DNA of 64,000 nucleotides from Silene conica (taxonomy: Eukaryota; Streptophyta; Magnoliopsida; Caryophyllales; Caryophyllaceae): NCBI GenBank assembly GCA_029255685.2, contig CM055312.2:28366203-28430202 (forward strand). Direction: 5' to 3'. Under the pieces are notes generated by a model that saw only the letters and a list, made by a program, of their open reading frames with translations, made no database searches and had not been told where the DNA came from. The position numbers and the translations under genes are program-made. Below are positions 26,601 through 35,416 of the stretch, piece after piece. The first letter of the stretch is position 1. Every line of letters begins with the position of its first letter.

Positions 26601-29600
26601 CCCAAAGAAAGCGAAAGATAAAGAGCTCACAGGAACATTATCACAAGCAATCAGGAGTGAAAATCGTAACTTACCACCTGACCGTATTGTACAAATTATC
26701 ACCATGTATTTTGTTTATTACAACTTACCACCTACATTACACCCTATATATCCCATCTACCACCGTATTTCAATCCCAATCAACATTTTACTTAAGTCCA
26801 ACTCGTTAAGTCAATAAACAATAGAAAGACCACAATATCCTTACTATAATTCACTTAAAACACATTACAACAAAAATCAAAACAAATAAACAAGTAAACA
26901 AAACACCATTCATCACCACCAACACCTAATCACTCCCTCTGTAATACTCCTCCCTTAAACGAGTTGGTATACTCGGCCGAGTAGGCCATACACAATCAAG
27001 TACACTTTTGAAGGAGTACGGCGTACTCCGCACAGGGTGTATTCGGTCAAATACACGGGTTCCGTGTCAGTTCCACGATATATTAATTAGAAGAAAAGTG
27101 ATTTACAAATCATAATTCCTTCACCTAATTCTTTCGTTAATCAGTTTTCTCTCAAACCCCAAACCCTAAATCCCTCCAATTGACATATCGCAAGGTTCGT
27201 TCGTGCGTCAATCATCTTAGGTTGTTCATTTACCGTTTTGCAAGTAAGTTCTCTAGTAGCACCTTCGGATTGTTTTTGTTAGGGGTTGTAATATCTTAGA
27301 TAGTTAGTAATAAGATTGTATGATGTTTTAGGAGGAGGATTTGTAGAAGAGCATTTTTGAATCTTGTCTTGACGTGATTTGAGGTAGGGTTTCCTATCTT
27401 ATATGCGACGGTGTAAGTTTTTATGTTATTTAGAGACAAGTATTGTGATTGTCTTCATGGTTACTATTGAGATATGAGGAATTGATGTTCGGGACCATTG
27501 ACGCGAAATGACTCTGAATACTACGATCGCCCTTCATGGTTCCCGCCGCGGAGTCGATGTGCACATAAGGATCCGGGTACGCTTGTTGCGAGCAAGCGGG
27601 ATTGGGTGGTGTGACTACGGTCTCCACCACAGATTGATTATGAGGATATTGGATATTGTTGGATTATTGCTATTGTTATATTTTATACATTTGTGCATTT
27701 GTGATGTTAGATTGATTGCAGTAACTCACGCTAGTGTATTTTGTATTAATTTCGATGGAAATATTGTCGAGGGGTCAAAATCTTTTAGATATCTCGGATC
27801 TATTATCCAAAACGATGGGGAGTTAGACGGAGATGTGGCTCACAAAATTAAAGCGGGATGGATGAAATGGAAAAGTGCTACGGGATTTTAGTGCGATAAA
27901 GGGATGCCCCAAAGATTAAAGGGGAAATTTTATCGCACGGCAATTAGGCCCGCCTTACTACAGTGTCCCATTCAATAGATAAGTGTGGCGGAGATGTGTA
28001 TGTTGAGGTGGATGTGCGGCCATACAAGGAAAGACCTGTGATGATTAGGGTGAAGGTAAAAGTGGCGGCAATAGAGGACAAGATGATGGAAAACCGAGTA
28101 AGATGGTTTGGCTATGTGAGAAGGAGACCTACAGAAAAGGGTGCTATGTATGTTTTTTTTTAAAAGTTATTTGTTCTTTTTGGACGTATTACACCTTTTT
28201 CCCAAAAACATTTTATATTAAGTTTTGCTTCGTTTTTCAAAATCATTTTAAACTTTATTCTGGATTTAGTTTTTAGATTTTTTTATATGTAATAAGTTCG
28301 ATTTAAAATTTATAAATCCCTTTTGTCTTTTATATTATGTTTCACTCCACTTCTGTTTTTCCTTTTCTTTCTTTATTTTCGCTTGTTGAGATGGGAGTTC
28401 ACCCATGGCGGTTCCAAAGGATGATTCATGTTAGCCGACCCCAAATCATTTTGGGACTAAGGCTCGTTGATGTTGATGTTGTTGTTGTTGTTGATAGCAG
28501 ATCCACAGCATGTATAGTACATATAGTAGTTGATGATTGTATGAGGTTGGGGATGGAGACGAGTCATCACCTAGATGATTAGCTTAGTTTCCGTTGTTAT
28601 AAATTTCACTCATAAACTATTAATAAATGTTTTTGCCTTTCTTTGATATTCTATCATCTTCATAGGTTGAGGGTCCTTGATAAAGGACTCGAGTTATGGT
28701 GGTGTTACAGCCTCAATACCACTCCTTGTCAACCCAAACCCACCCTCCCTTTGATCGCATACCTAGATTTGCCATCGTCGCCACTAGTAGGCATCCAAGC
28801 TGACATCGTCAATCATTACACCCAGCCATGAATTCCATTCCCGCTATCTTCATTATTCACCACCCGAATCCCACGACAACCACTCAACCACCCATCCCCA
28901 TCAATCGTCTCCACCACCCACGAAAACCCTAGATCTATGGTTTTCGTGTGTAGGGAAGGGGGTTTTGTGGGTTGGTGCCTGGGGTGATGGTGGCAACAAG
29001 TTAGTCGTGATGAATTTGATGGTGCGATGAGGAAGTAGGTCTGGGTTGGCGACTTGGAGTGCAGAGGGTGGTAGTCAGGTGGCGAAGGGACAAAAGGGAT
29101 GGTGGAGTTGGATAATGTGGAATGTTTATAGCAATTTAACCTAAATTTCATACAAATTGCTCTTTGAGATTGTGTACGATAAATAAATGATAGTTGGTTC
29201 TCTTGAAAGATGAGTTCTGATTATTTGATTTTGATACTTAAAAGATAAATTAGATTTTGATTGTATTTTTTGGGTTCAGGGAGTTTGGGTTTGTGTTTAT
29301 CTAATTCGCAGTGTCGCGTTATGGTTTATTCACTTAATGAGTGGAGAACTTAAGTTAATGATAATCGGGGACGAAATACAGTGGGAGTCTTATATAAACA
29401 GTACAAAGTGGGTAGTTGTTAGTAATAAACGAAATACTATGTGGTAGTTTGCAAAATACACTAAATATTAGGTGGTAAGTAGCAATTTTTCCACTACTAT
29501 AAACCACATACTTTTTGTAATGGGGGGCATCTCTGTCAAGACGTGCAAGAGTACCAGCCAAAATAGATACCTGCAAGAACAATATTGTCAAGAAAAAAGC

Positions 29601-32600
29601 TTATGCAATTATTCGTTGCAAACTAGATAATATACATGTACATCATTGTTAATAGACTAATAGTTACACTAAAAAGATTTTGCAAAGTTAAATGTAACCC
29701 ATTTTGTAAATGGATCTCAGCAAAGAGTAAATACTCAAATTGGAAACAAAGTTTTGATTGATGCCAAGATGCACACCAACCACTAGTACACCAGGCGTGA
29801 TACTGTACTACACCAGGAATCATGTTGTTCATTCACTAAATTTGTCCTCACTAAACAAGTTATAACTTAGCAACATTACTAATAAAAAAAAATTTGGTAC
29901 CTAAGAAGGCTAATGTGCAATCTTTGTCACATAAAATTAGATGTACAAAATGGAAAGTAGAAGCTACCTTCTCTCCACTGTCATTACCAACAACCCTAAT
30001 TTCAAGTCCGACACAAGCACACTCAGGGGCAAGAGGTATCTCTTCATATTTCAAAAATCGAACTTGTTGTGGATCATAGTGAAAAAAGCCAAAATCATGT
30101 ACCTGTGAGAAAACATGAGTATTAGGATTAGAAAATAACACATCGCACCAAATTCTACGGAGATTTGAGTTCGATAACATGGTCGCTAACGCAGGACAAT
30201 TGCATTACGATTTCCGGCTATGTTTTAAAAGGCATGAGGTGCACTAAGGCGACAAGGCACATCTTGCAAAGAGAAGGCAAATGCCTCATGCGGATGAGGC
30301 ACACTATTTTAAAATTGTTTTAAAATAGTATAAACAACAATACACTTCTGGATTTTAAAGAGGGCTAACATGTAACTGAGGCATCATTGGGAAAAGGAAA
30401 ATCGAAGTAAGAGAATTAGAAGAACAAATATGAATCATGCATAGGCGGGTGCATTGCTTGTTGCGCCAAATGAAGGTTGTGAATGGAAAACGGTCTTAGC
30501 TCCCCAATCACAAGTCCAATCAGTTAATTCTCTTTTGTTTTCATTTTTCAAAACAAATTAAATATAAATACACTTTCTAAATACCTAAATAAAATATTGA
30601 AATTTTAATAAGGATACTAAAATAACATATTATAATTGAAAATAAAAATACATAAGCCAAGTACCACTAGATCAATGTAACCAAATGAGCTTTTAATGAC
30701 AGGTGCAAAATCGCACTTTAGAGCAGGAATGAATCTTTAGGTTAGTAAGGAGTGTGGTTTAAAATCTCGGTCGAGACATATCGTATCGCCCTAGATGTAT
30801 CGGTGCCGATACGAGAAATCCTGAGATGTATCAAGTAAATTAAAAATAAGAAATTATCGGCCGCGAGGACCAATGTATAAAATGTATCGGTCAACTGAAC
30901 CTGCCCGTGACAAATACGAAATGAACGAGTTAAAAAGTAGTACCGGCCAAATTTTGTAATGAAAAGCTTTTAAAAATTGTATAACATTGATCAAGTTAAT
31001 TATTCTAGATAGAATTAATCTTAACTTTATATGAAATAGCTAATAGATGATAAAATATCTACAAAAGCTTGTAAAATAAATATCACCACGATAACCACAA
31101 CTAGGAGGCGATTCTGTGATACCGTTGGTGGCCACCTTATGTAGTGTGGCCGTGTGGGACGCATGTTAGCCTAAATGAGTTTTCGATCACTGAGCACAAA
31201 GTTGGCGGGTAAGCACATTAATAGTTTAACCAATTTGAGCGATCTTAAGCCGACCGATCCCCGAAGGCTCGTCAAGCGGACTCAATTCACTTACACTCCA
31301 CATAATACGGTACTAAACATTGCAATAAATTAAGAGATTAAGACTTGCCCGAAAATTAGATGTTACACTTTGTTGTCACTATTTCAAGAATTCCTATTTT
31401 TAGTAAGCTGAAGATAATTATCAAGTTGTCCCGAAATCAAAGTTACAAATACAACCATTACTAAACCGAAAACTTAACTAAAAGATTACCCCATGAGAAG
31501 TGGATTCCATACTTCACTTTCTTCCTAAAACCATCGGCCAATCTCACTCTCTCCAACCAAACTCGTGTTGTCTACTACTCTACTACAATCCATAGTATTA
31601 ACAAGCTCAAAATGTAGTAATGTGTGGCCGCGGTAACCTCCAAATCCTTGATAACAAGGTCATGAACCAGTGCCGCGGACGTTAATTAAAACATGCTACA
31701 ACCATCAGCGACATGATTTATCCCAAGTTGAGTATATTGATGGAGGATAAGATGAGATTTTTATCAATCCAACCTACTAATCACAGAGTGAAAAATAAAA
31801 ATAAAAATGAAGAGACCGCGTTGAGAAGCTAATCAGTCCTTTTTAGACATATCGATGACGGAATACTAGTTAGAGCTAAATCTAGCATAGCTGGCTGATG
31901 GCAGATATAAGAGCACAAGGAGGCACCTGGGGACCTTTTGGACTATTATCCACATGCGGCAGGAAAGAACAGCCATTCACTCAAAAGCCTTGACAGCACA
32001 AAAGTCGATGGCAGCACCCCATTCCATGAACATGGGAGATTCTAACATCATCCTATAAAACTAGCTGTAACTCGCCAACTATAAGTTTGTAAGTCTATAG
32101 TCCTCATTTGCTGATCAGGCCTTGATGGATGAATAAGTAGAGTTAAAAAAAGTATTTAAGGTCTCTAGGTCTATGGCTCTATGCACAAGTGCCACCCCAA
32201 TATGCGTCAGCAAAAGAACTAGCCAAGCAGCAGGAGACGTTTTATCATCATCTTAAGCATAACTAGAACACGGTTCTTTCTCTAAATTATTAACAAGATT
32301 CCGCGGACACAAGTCCACCCACCAGTGCATCAAATCAATAAAGCAAAATCCCGGATTCCATTTCGACTCAAAAGCTATTCTGCAATGACAGATGCCATCC
32401 CACATAGAAAATATGCTAAAAGATACTTCCGTTTCAATACAGAATCTAACTGAAAGCAAAAGAACGTGGATTCCTTAAAAGAAGAATAACTCCACTCACC
32501 GGATCTCTATAGACTGGATAGACAGGAATCTCTTCCCTATTCAAAAACATAGCTTCCGCCACGACCGGACCTGCCAAAAAGAACTCCATCATTTTTCATA

Positions 32601-32953
32601 CAACAATCCTACCAAAAAAATCACTGAATTCACATTTCTTAATTCTTAGAGAATTAGAAAGTACCTGATTTAACAACATGGCGATTAGTTAAGATAATAC
32701 CACGACGCTTATCGACAACGAAGCCAGTAGCGTAACTTGCGCCAGCGGATTCAGTATCGAAAGCGCGACAGGCGGTGGTACGAAGAACGACGACGGCGGG
32801 AACAACCTTATTGAGCGCTTTACGCCAATCTTCGGCGTTAGCGACGTTCTCTTTGAAAGGAGGATCGATCTCCATGCATAGTTCATCCTTAATCGTCGAT
32901 TCTATAATCGCCGGTGATTCTTCCGATCCCAATCTCTCCGTCTCATCTCCCAT
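11681..32953 (-). CDS. DEG7: DEG7-type serine protease (Deg/HtrA family, protease Do-like 7)
   Basis: Deg/HtrA protease; in Arabidopsis reported to degrade damaged photosystem II core proteins. Exons in transcript order: 32953-32665, 32570-32500, 30102-29968, 29570-29512, 25625-25589, 24193-24068, 23746-23657, 23364-23299, 23208-23152, 23067-23002, 22449-22342, 21958-21878, 20507-20458, 19499-19334, 17935-17435, 16850-16668, 16587-16482, 16083-15913, 15064-14985, 14902-14675, 13634-13419, 13334-13177, 12906-12795, 11857-11681. All junctions are GT-AG and in phase: 1110 residues, near the ~1100 of Arabidopsis. Protease domain 1 has the triad His92 (TNRHVV), Asp123 (VHDFGFF), Ser207 (GGSSGSP). 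PDZ-like regions lie about 270-365, 400-480, 860-955 and 970-1075. A second protease-like domain (about 630-815) lacks the triad (DKNTV for TNRHVV), the known degenerate half. The linker about 500-620 is acidic and holds KKRKV. Start chosen at MGDETERLG, matching the family. Confidence 0.95.
13903..14503. repeat. DEG7 intron 20: GGGTCGG-type repeat and a duplicated 160-bp segment
   Basis: 13903-13990 starts AGAGATGGCAATCGGGTCGG, the end type of the hAT-like repeat also seen at 20862. A segment of about 160 bp at 14035-14197 (from TTATTACTTATCTCTAGATT to AATGCCAACCTCT) is repeated at 14336-14503 with scattered differences and one small insertion. The spacer begins with GGTTCGATTCC (14202-14212), a match to a pol III B-box, which may mark a SINE fragment. 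Not coding. Confidence 0.5.
15140..15235 (+). repeat. Au-like SINE 3' fragment in DEG7 intron 18
   Basis: Contains GGATGAATCCAGCCTTGCC and then AGGCTGTTTCCGAATGACC, the order seen in the 3' half of plant Au-type SINEs (GGATGTACGCAGCCTTACC ... GAGGCTGTTTCC). The tRNA-like 5' half is not recognised, so this is a truncated relic. Call rests on memory of the consensus. Confidence 0.4.
16908..17382 (+). mobile_element. small Helitron-like element in DEG7 intron 15
   Basis: The 3' end has the Helitron hallmark: a GC hairpin CCCGTGAAACACGGG (about 17356-17370) a few bases before a terminal CTAG (17379-17382) followed by T. The 5' end candidate TCTTTTTATACTATATAAA at 16908 follows an A, giving insertion between A and T with no target duplication, as expected for Helitrons. 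About 475 bp, with no coding capacity. It includes the dispersed repeat at 17186-17252 (AATGACAAGGGTAAAATTG). Confidence 0.5.
18281..19101. mobile_element. Tourist/PIF-like MITE (821 bp) in DEG7 intron 14
   Basis: Termini GAGCATGTGTAATGAGGAGC (left) and, reverse-complemented from the right, GAGCATGTGTAATGGGAGCT; the inverted repeats extend over about 50 bp (GAGCTCTCCAAATGGTCCCC is shared). A TAA sits on both sides (18278-18280, 19102-19104), the target type of Tourist/PIF elements. Inside, a segment of about 45 bp (GGCAAAGATATCATGGTAG) is directly duplicated at 18673 and 18725. No transposase ORF. Confidence 0.75.
19655..19730 (+). repeat. second SINE-like 3' fragment in DEG7 intron 13
   Basis: GATAGGGAGACCGGATGAACG followed by AGGTTGTTTCTGAATGACC parallels the fragment at 15140-15235 and the 3' half of Au-type SINEs. 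More diverged than the first; no tRNA-like head seen. Confidence 0.33.
20861..21750. mobile_element. hAT-like non-autonomous element in DEG7 intron 12
   Basis: Ends are AGAGGTGACAATCGGGTC (left) and, reverse-complemented from the right, AGAATGGGCAAAAGCTAAC; AATAATAAC flanks both sides, compatible with an 8-9 bp hAT target duplication. Both arms are rich in GGGTCGGGTC-type motifs, a common plant repeat. The middle (about 20975-21290) has different, GC-richer composition (CCGCTCCCCCTCATTCCGCT) and looks like captured organelle-type DNA. No transposase ORF. Confidence 0.6.
24421..24486. repeat. near-perfect palindrome (hairpin) in DEG7 intron 5
   Basis: At 24434-24473, arms TTAAGTCAATTTCTATGAA and its exact reverse complement are separated by two bases. 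The pairing resumes outside a short interruption (ACAAAATTA with TAATTTTGT), giving a foldback of about 65 bp. Could be a minimal foldback MITE or a young microRNA-like hairpin; only the structure is certain. Confidence 0.8.
25103..25130 (+). repeat. CACAC microsatellite
   Basis: Run of CACAC units (ACACCACACCACACC) in DEG7 intron 5. Simple repeat without coding role. Confidence 0.85.
26941..27719 (+). repeat. possible solo LTR-like segment
   Basis: Starts TGTAATACTCCTCCC and could end at TTGATTGCA (27719), i.e. TG...CA, with palindromic GTACTCGGCCGAGTA-like motifs early on, as seen in some gypsy LTRs. No primer-binding site or second copy is present. Uncertain; it may be other filler of the surrounding element. 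Confidence 0.25.
27725..28496 (+). pseudogene. RTE-type LINE, 3' end fragment
   Basis: Coding remnant [18 protein letters not shown] then [15 protein letters not shown], and after frameshifts [20 protein letters not shown]: the C-terminal end of plant RTE-clade reverse transcriptases. The 3' tail reads CCGACCCCAAATCATTTTGG, then GGACTAAGGCTCGTTGATG and TTG repeats, which is the typical 3' end of plant RTE LINEs. 5'-truncated and dead. It lies inside the inverted-repeat element of DEG7 intron 4. Confidence 0.8.
30103..32499. other. DEG7 intron 2, repeat fragments only
   Basis: A 2.4-kb intron with no gene. 30220-30310 has AGGCGACAAGGCACATCTTG / GCCTCATGCGGATGAGGCAC type sequence, and 30755-30900 has TATCGTATCG / TATCGGTGCCGATACG motifs; both are familiar from degenerate plant repeats. 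The remainder shows nothing I can name. Confidence 0.5.
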
Positions 32954-33163
32954 TTACAAAATGATCGAAACCCTAATTGTACGACGAGAATGAGTTTCAG
33001 AAAAATGGTGATTTGGTGATTAGGGTTTAAGAAGAACAGGGAAATGCGCCAAATTTAGCAGGTAGGTGGTGATGAACTGATCATTGATGATATGGTCTGT
33101 TCTTTGAACTCTTGAGTCTTGACACAAGGAAGGCGATCCGAATCGAATTGAATCGAATCGAAT
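32954..33163 (-). promoter_or_regulatory. residual DEG7 upstream region
   Basis: The 210 bp between the DEG7 ATG (32953) and the MULE border must hold the 5' UTR and at most a short proximal promoter. The outer part has GAATC repeats used as the MULE target. No clear TATA box is visible. The original distal promoter now lies beyond 38221. Confidence 0.45.
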
Positions 33164-33176
33164 GGGGCGTGTTAAA

Positions 33177-33212
33177 TATCGTCGACACATTACTAATTAT
33201 CGTCGACACATT
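33177..33212 (+). repeat. MULE left terminal inverted repeat core
   Basis: Two copies of ATCGTCGACACATTA, 20 bases apart, form the core of the left TIR. The right end (38161-38197) has the same pair inverted. The outermost 13-14 bases of the element do not match between ends. The paired GTCGAC-centred motif could be the transposase binding site. Confidence 0.8.
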
Positions 33213-33396
33213 AACATGAAATGCCCATTTTACCCCCCGCTATCCTCTATATCTACAACTTCATTTTCGGACTTGAAATTGATATCGGGTTATTACGAAA
33301 TTCAAAAACTCGGTTTTCTTTGAAAATACAAAAAACGGTTTTCTTTGGAAATACAAAAATCGGTGTGAAGAACGGTTTGAAGAACGGTTTTCAACG

Positions 33397-35327
33397 ATGA
33401 GCGACAATGAAGAGGTAAGTTTACGATTTTAATTTGTTTGAAATTTACGATTTTTAGTTGTTTGAAATTTAGGATTTGTAATATTGTAGAACGGATTAGC
33501 GTAGATTCCCGAAGCCGGTTTGTTTATAGGAAAAAAAAAAAAAAAAAAAAAAAAGGAAAAATTGTCGGATGAAGAAAATTTTCGTCCAGTGCGGGTTGGG
33601 GACGAGTGGGATTTTCGTCCAGGGTGGGTGTGGGACGAAAATCCCACACGTCTGGAGACGGTTTGGGACGGCCTGTTCCCACGTCTGGGACTGGTCTGGG
33701 ACGGCCTGTTCCCACGTCTGGGACTGGTCTGGGACGGACCAGTTCTTTGTCCCAGACCTGTTCTGGACGTGCCACTTCTTTGTCCCAGACCTGTTCTGGA
33801 CGTGAATGTTCTTTGTCCCCCCTTATTTTTTTTTTTTTTTTTTTTTTAAAATTAACCCTAACCCTAACCCTAACCCTAACCCTAACCCTAACACCTAAAC
33901 CGTAATCTTGAACGTAATTATGGGAACGTGTGCAGGTTTTTGATGATGGAGACGGTGTTGACTATTCTAGTCATTTTACGAGCGATAATATTTTTCTTTC
34001 GAGTCGAGATGCGTTTACTTGGGCATATGCGATAGCATTGGGACTCCGGTTTGGAATTAAAAGAGCGAGCAACAAAAAAGTCGGTCGTCACACGAGTTTG
34101 AGACAGGACTATTTTCTTTGTCGGAATGGTGGACGACCTCCCTTAAATGGTGATGCTGATACTTTGAGAAGGAGTAACACGGGTAGCACCTGGTGCAATT
34201 GCAAATTCAGAATGAAAGCTGTTGAGATAACAGAAGGTAGTTGGAGGGTGGTCATGATTTGCGGGTATCATAATCACGGGTTTTTGACGTATAGGGATGG
34301 CGATAGATATCACGCACGGTTTGATGTAGAAGAGTTGGCTTTCATCGATGCCCAAGTTAGAGCTCATGTTACACCGGCTGTTATTAGTGCGGGTTTGCAT
34401 CAGAGAAATCCAGAGAAGGCTAGGCCAAATCGGCGACAAATATACAATCGTTCTCAGAAAATAAGGGCCGAGGAAAGAGATGGGAGGAACCCGGCACAAC
34501 AGATGTTGGCACTCGCGGTTCAGCATAAGTATGTCCATTTCTGGGTTACCGATCCGGAGGAAGACGAGCTTACCCACGTGTTCATGGCTCATCCCGAATC
34601 AGTTAAGATGTTTCGATCATACTACTATGTTGCGTTGATCGACTCCACCTACAAGACAAACTTGTACGGTCTTCCGCTAATTGAGATGGTGGGTGTTACA
34701 CCGGTTGGGAAGAGCTTTGTGATCGCTTATGCGATTGTTACTCATGAGTCCGAGGAGGGGTATGTTTGGGTTTTAGAGCGATTGAAGTCCCTTCTCAACG
34801 ACGATGTTCAGCCTAACGTAATTGTCACAGATTTTGAACGGGGTTTATTGAAGGCGATTCCGACTGTTTTTCCTGATTCGGATCACTTGTTATGTCTTTG
34901 GCATATATATTCCAACGTGGAGACCAAAGCACTCAATATCACTGGCAAGGACAGTTTTGCTAAGTATGTAACTAGCGTATTGTTTAAGGCAGTTGTTGAG
35001 GCGGAGACCCGGGAGTTGTTCGATGTTGCGTGGAGCGAGCTTGTTAGGCAAGTTGCGCCAGTGGCGGCTTATGTTGAGGATCAATGGATCCCGCATGTGG
35101 AAAAATGGGCCAAGTATAGAACGAACAAGATAATTCATTTCGGTAACACTACTACTTCTCGTGTAGAGTCGGCTCATGCAAATCTGAAGAAGTGGTTGAA
35201 TAGCGCGAAACTGGCACTTGATAGGATTTGGATACGTTTCCATTCGTTGTTGGAAACGCAACATGTTGAGATCCGACACCGGTTGCAGTTATCTACCAAA
35301 TTACTACCAAATTACTATAAAACATAA
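33397..35327 (+). CDS. MuDR-like MULE transposase
   Basis: Proposed exon 1 33397-33414 (MSDNEE), intron 33415-33935 (donor GTAAGT, acceptor TGTGCAG), exon 2 33936-35327, frame kept. About 469 residues. N-terminal part: a FAR1/WRKY-GCM1-like zinc-finger region (YFLCRNGG ... WCNCKFRMK ... CGYHNHG). Middle: the MULE DDE transposase domain, with the first Asp in LIDSTYKTN, the second in VTDFERGL, and CLWHI after it. It would cut and join DNA at the TIRs. The protein stops soon after ETQHVEIRHRL, where relatives go on to a C-terminal region with a SWIM-type zinc finger; that part is missing, so this copy may be truncated. The intron contains the repeat block described separately. Confidence 0.85.
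33531..33891 (+). repeat. left subterminal block: A-run, 33-bp tandem repeats, T-run, telomere-like repeats
   Basis: A24 (33531-33554), a GC-rich block, T22 (33826-33847), then six CCCTAA units (33856-33891). The block has 33-bp periodicity: GGGACGG recurs at 33665, 33698 and 33731, and TTCTTTGTCCC at 33743, 33776 and 33809. The two arrays are partly inverted copies (GGTCTGGGAC versus GTCCCAGACC), so strong folding is possible. Because 33 is a multiple of three, open frames run through it on both strands; they are not genes. It lies inside the transposase intron. Confidence 0.88.
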
Positions 35328-35416
35328 AAATAACCAAGTTACTAAATAAATTAAAAAAATCCAAAGATAGGAAAATTCGCTACAAACAAAATAAAATTCA
35401 TAAACACGCAACAAAA
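35328..35416. other. 89-bp convergent spacer between the two MULE genes
   Basis: The transposase and PMD stop codons face each other across AT-rich DNA. Both transcripts must end here or overlap. No obvious shared terminator hairpin. Confidence 0.6.

Larger units (their letters stand above)
26659..29491. mobile_element. 2.8-kb inverted-repeat DNA element in DEG7 intron 4
   Basis: The left end (GAAAATCGTAACTTACCACC) and the reverse complement of the right end (GAAAAATTGCTACTTACCAC) match, and the similarity goes on for about 120 bp (GTATTTYGTTTATTAC and related blocks). This is a long-TIR DNA element, MULE-like by TIR length, but I found no convincing target duplication. No transposase is visible; the interior carries an LTR-like stretch and an RTE LINE tail. 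It accounts for most of the 3.9-kb intron. Confidence 0.6.

Noticed and set aside
33856..33891. Possible interstitial telomere from chromosome fusion
   Set aside because: The array is only six units, lies inside a MULE intron and has a counterpart at the other end of the same element.
33520..33905. Four overlapping open frames on both strands
   Set aside because: They come from the 33-bp (multiple of three) GC-rich tandem repeats and homopolymers inside the transposase intron.
34143..35279. Minus-strand frames opposite the transposase
   Set aside because: Shadows; no recognisable domain, and the plus strand has the DDE motifs.
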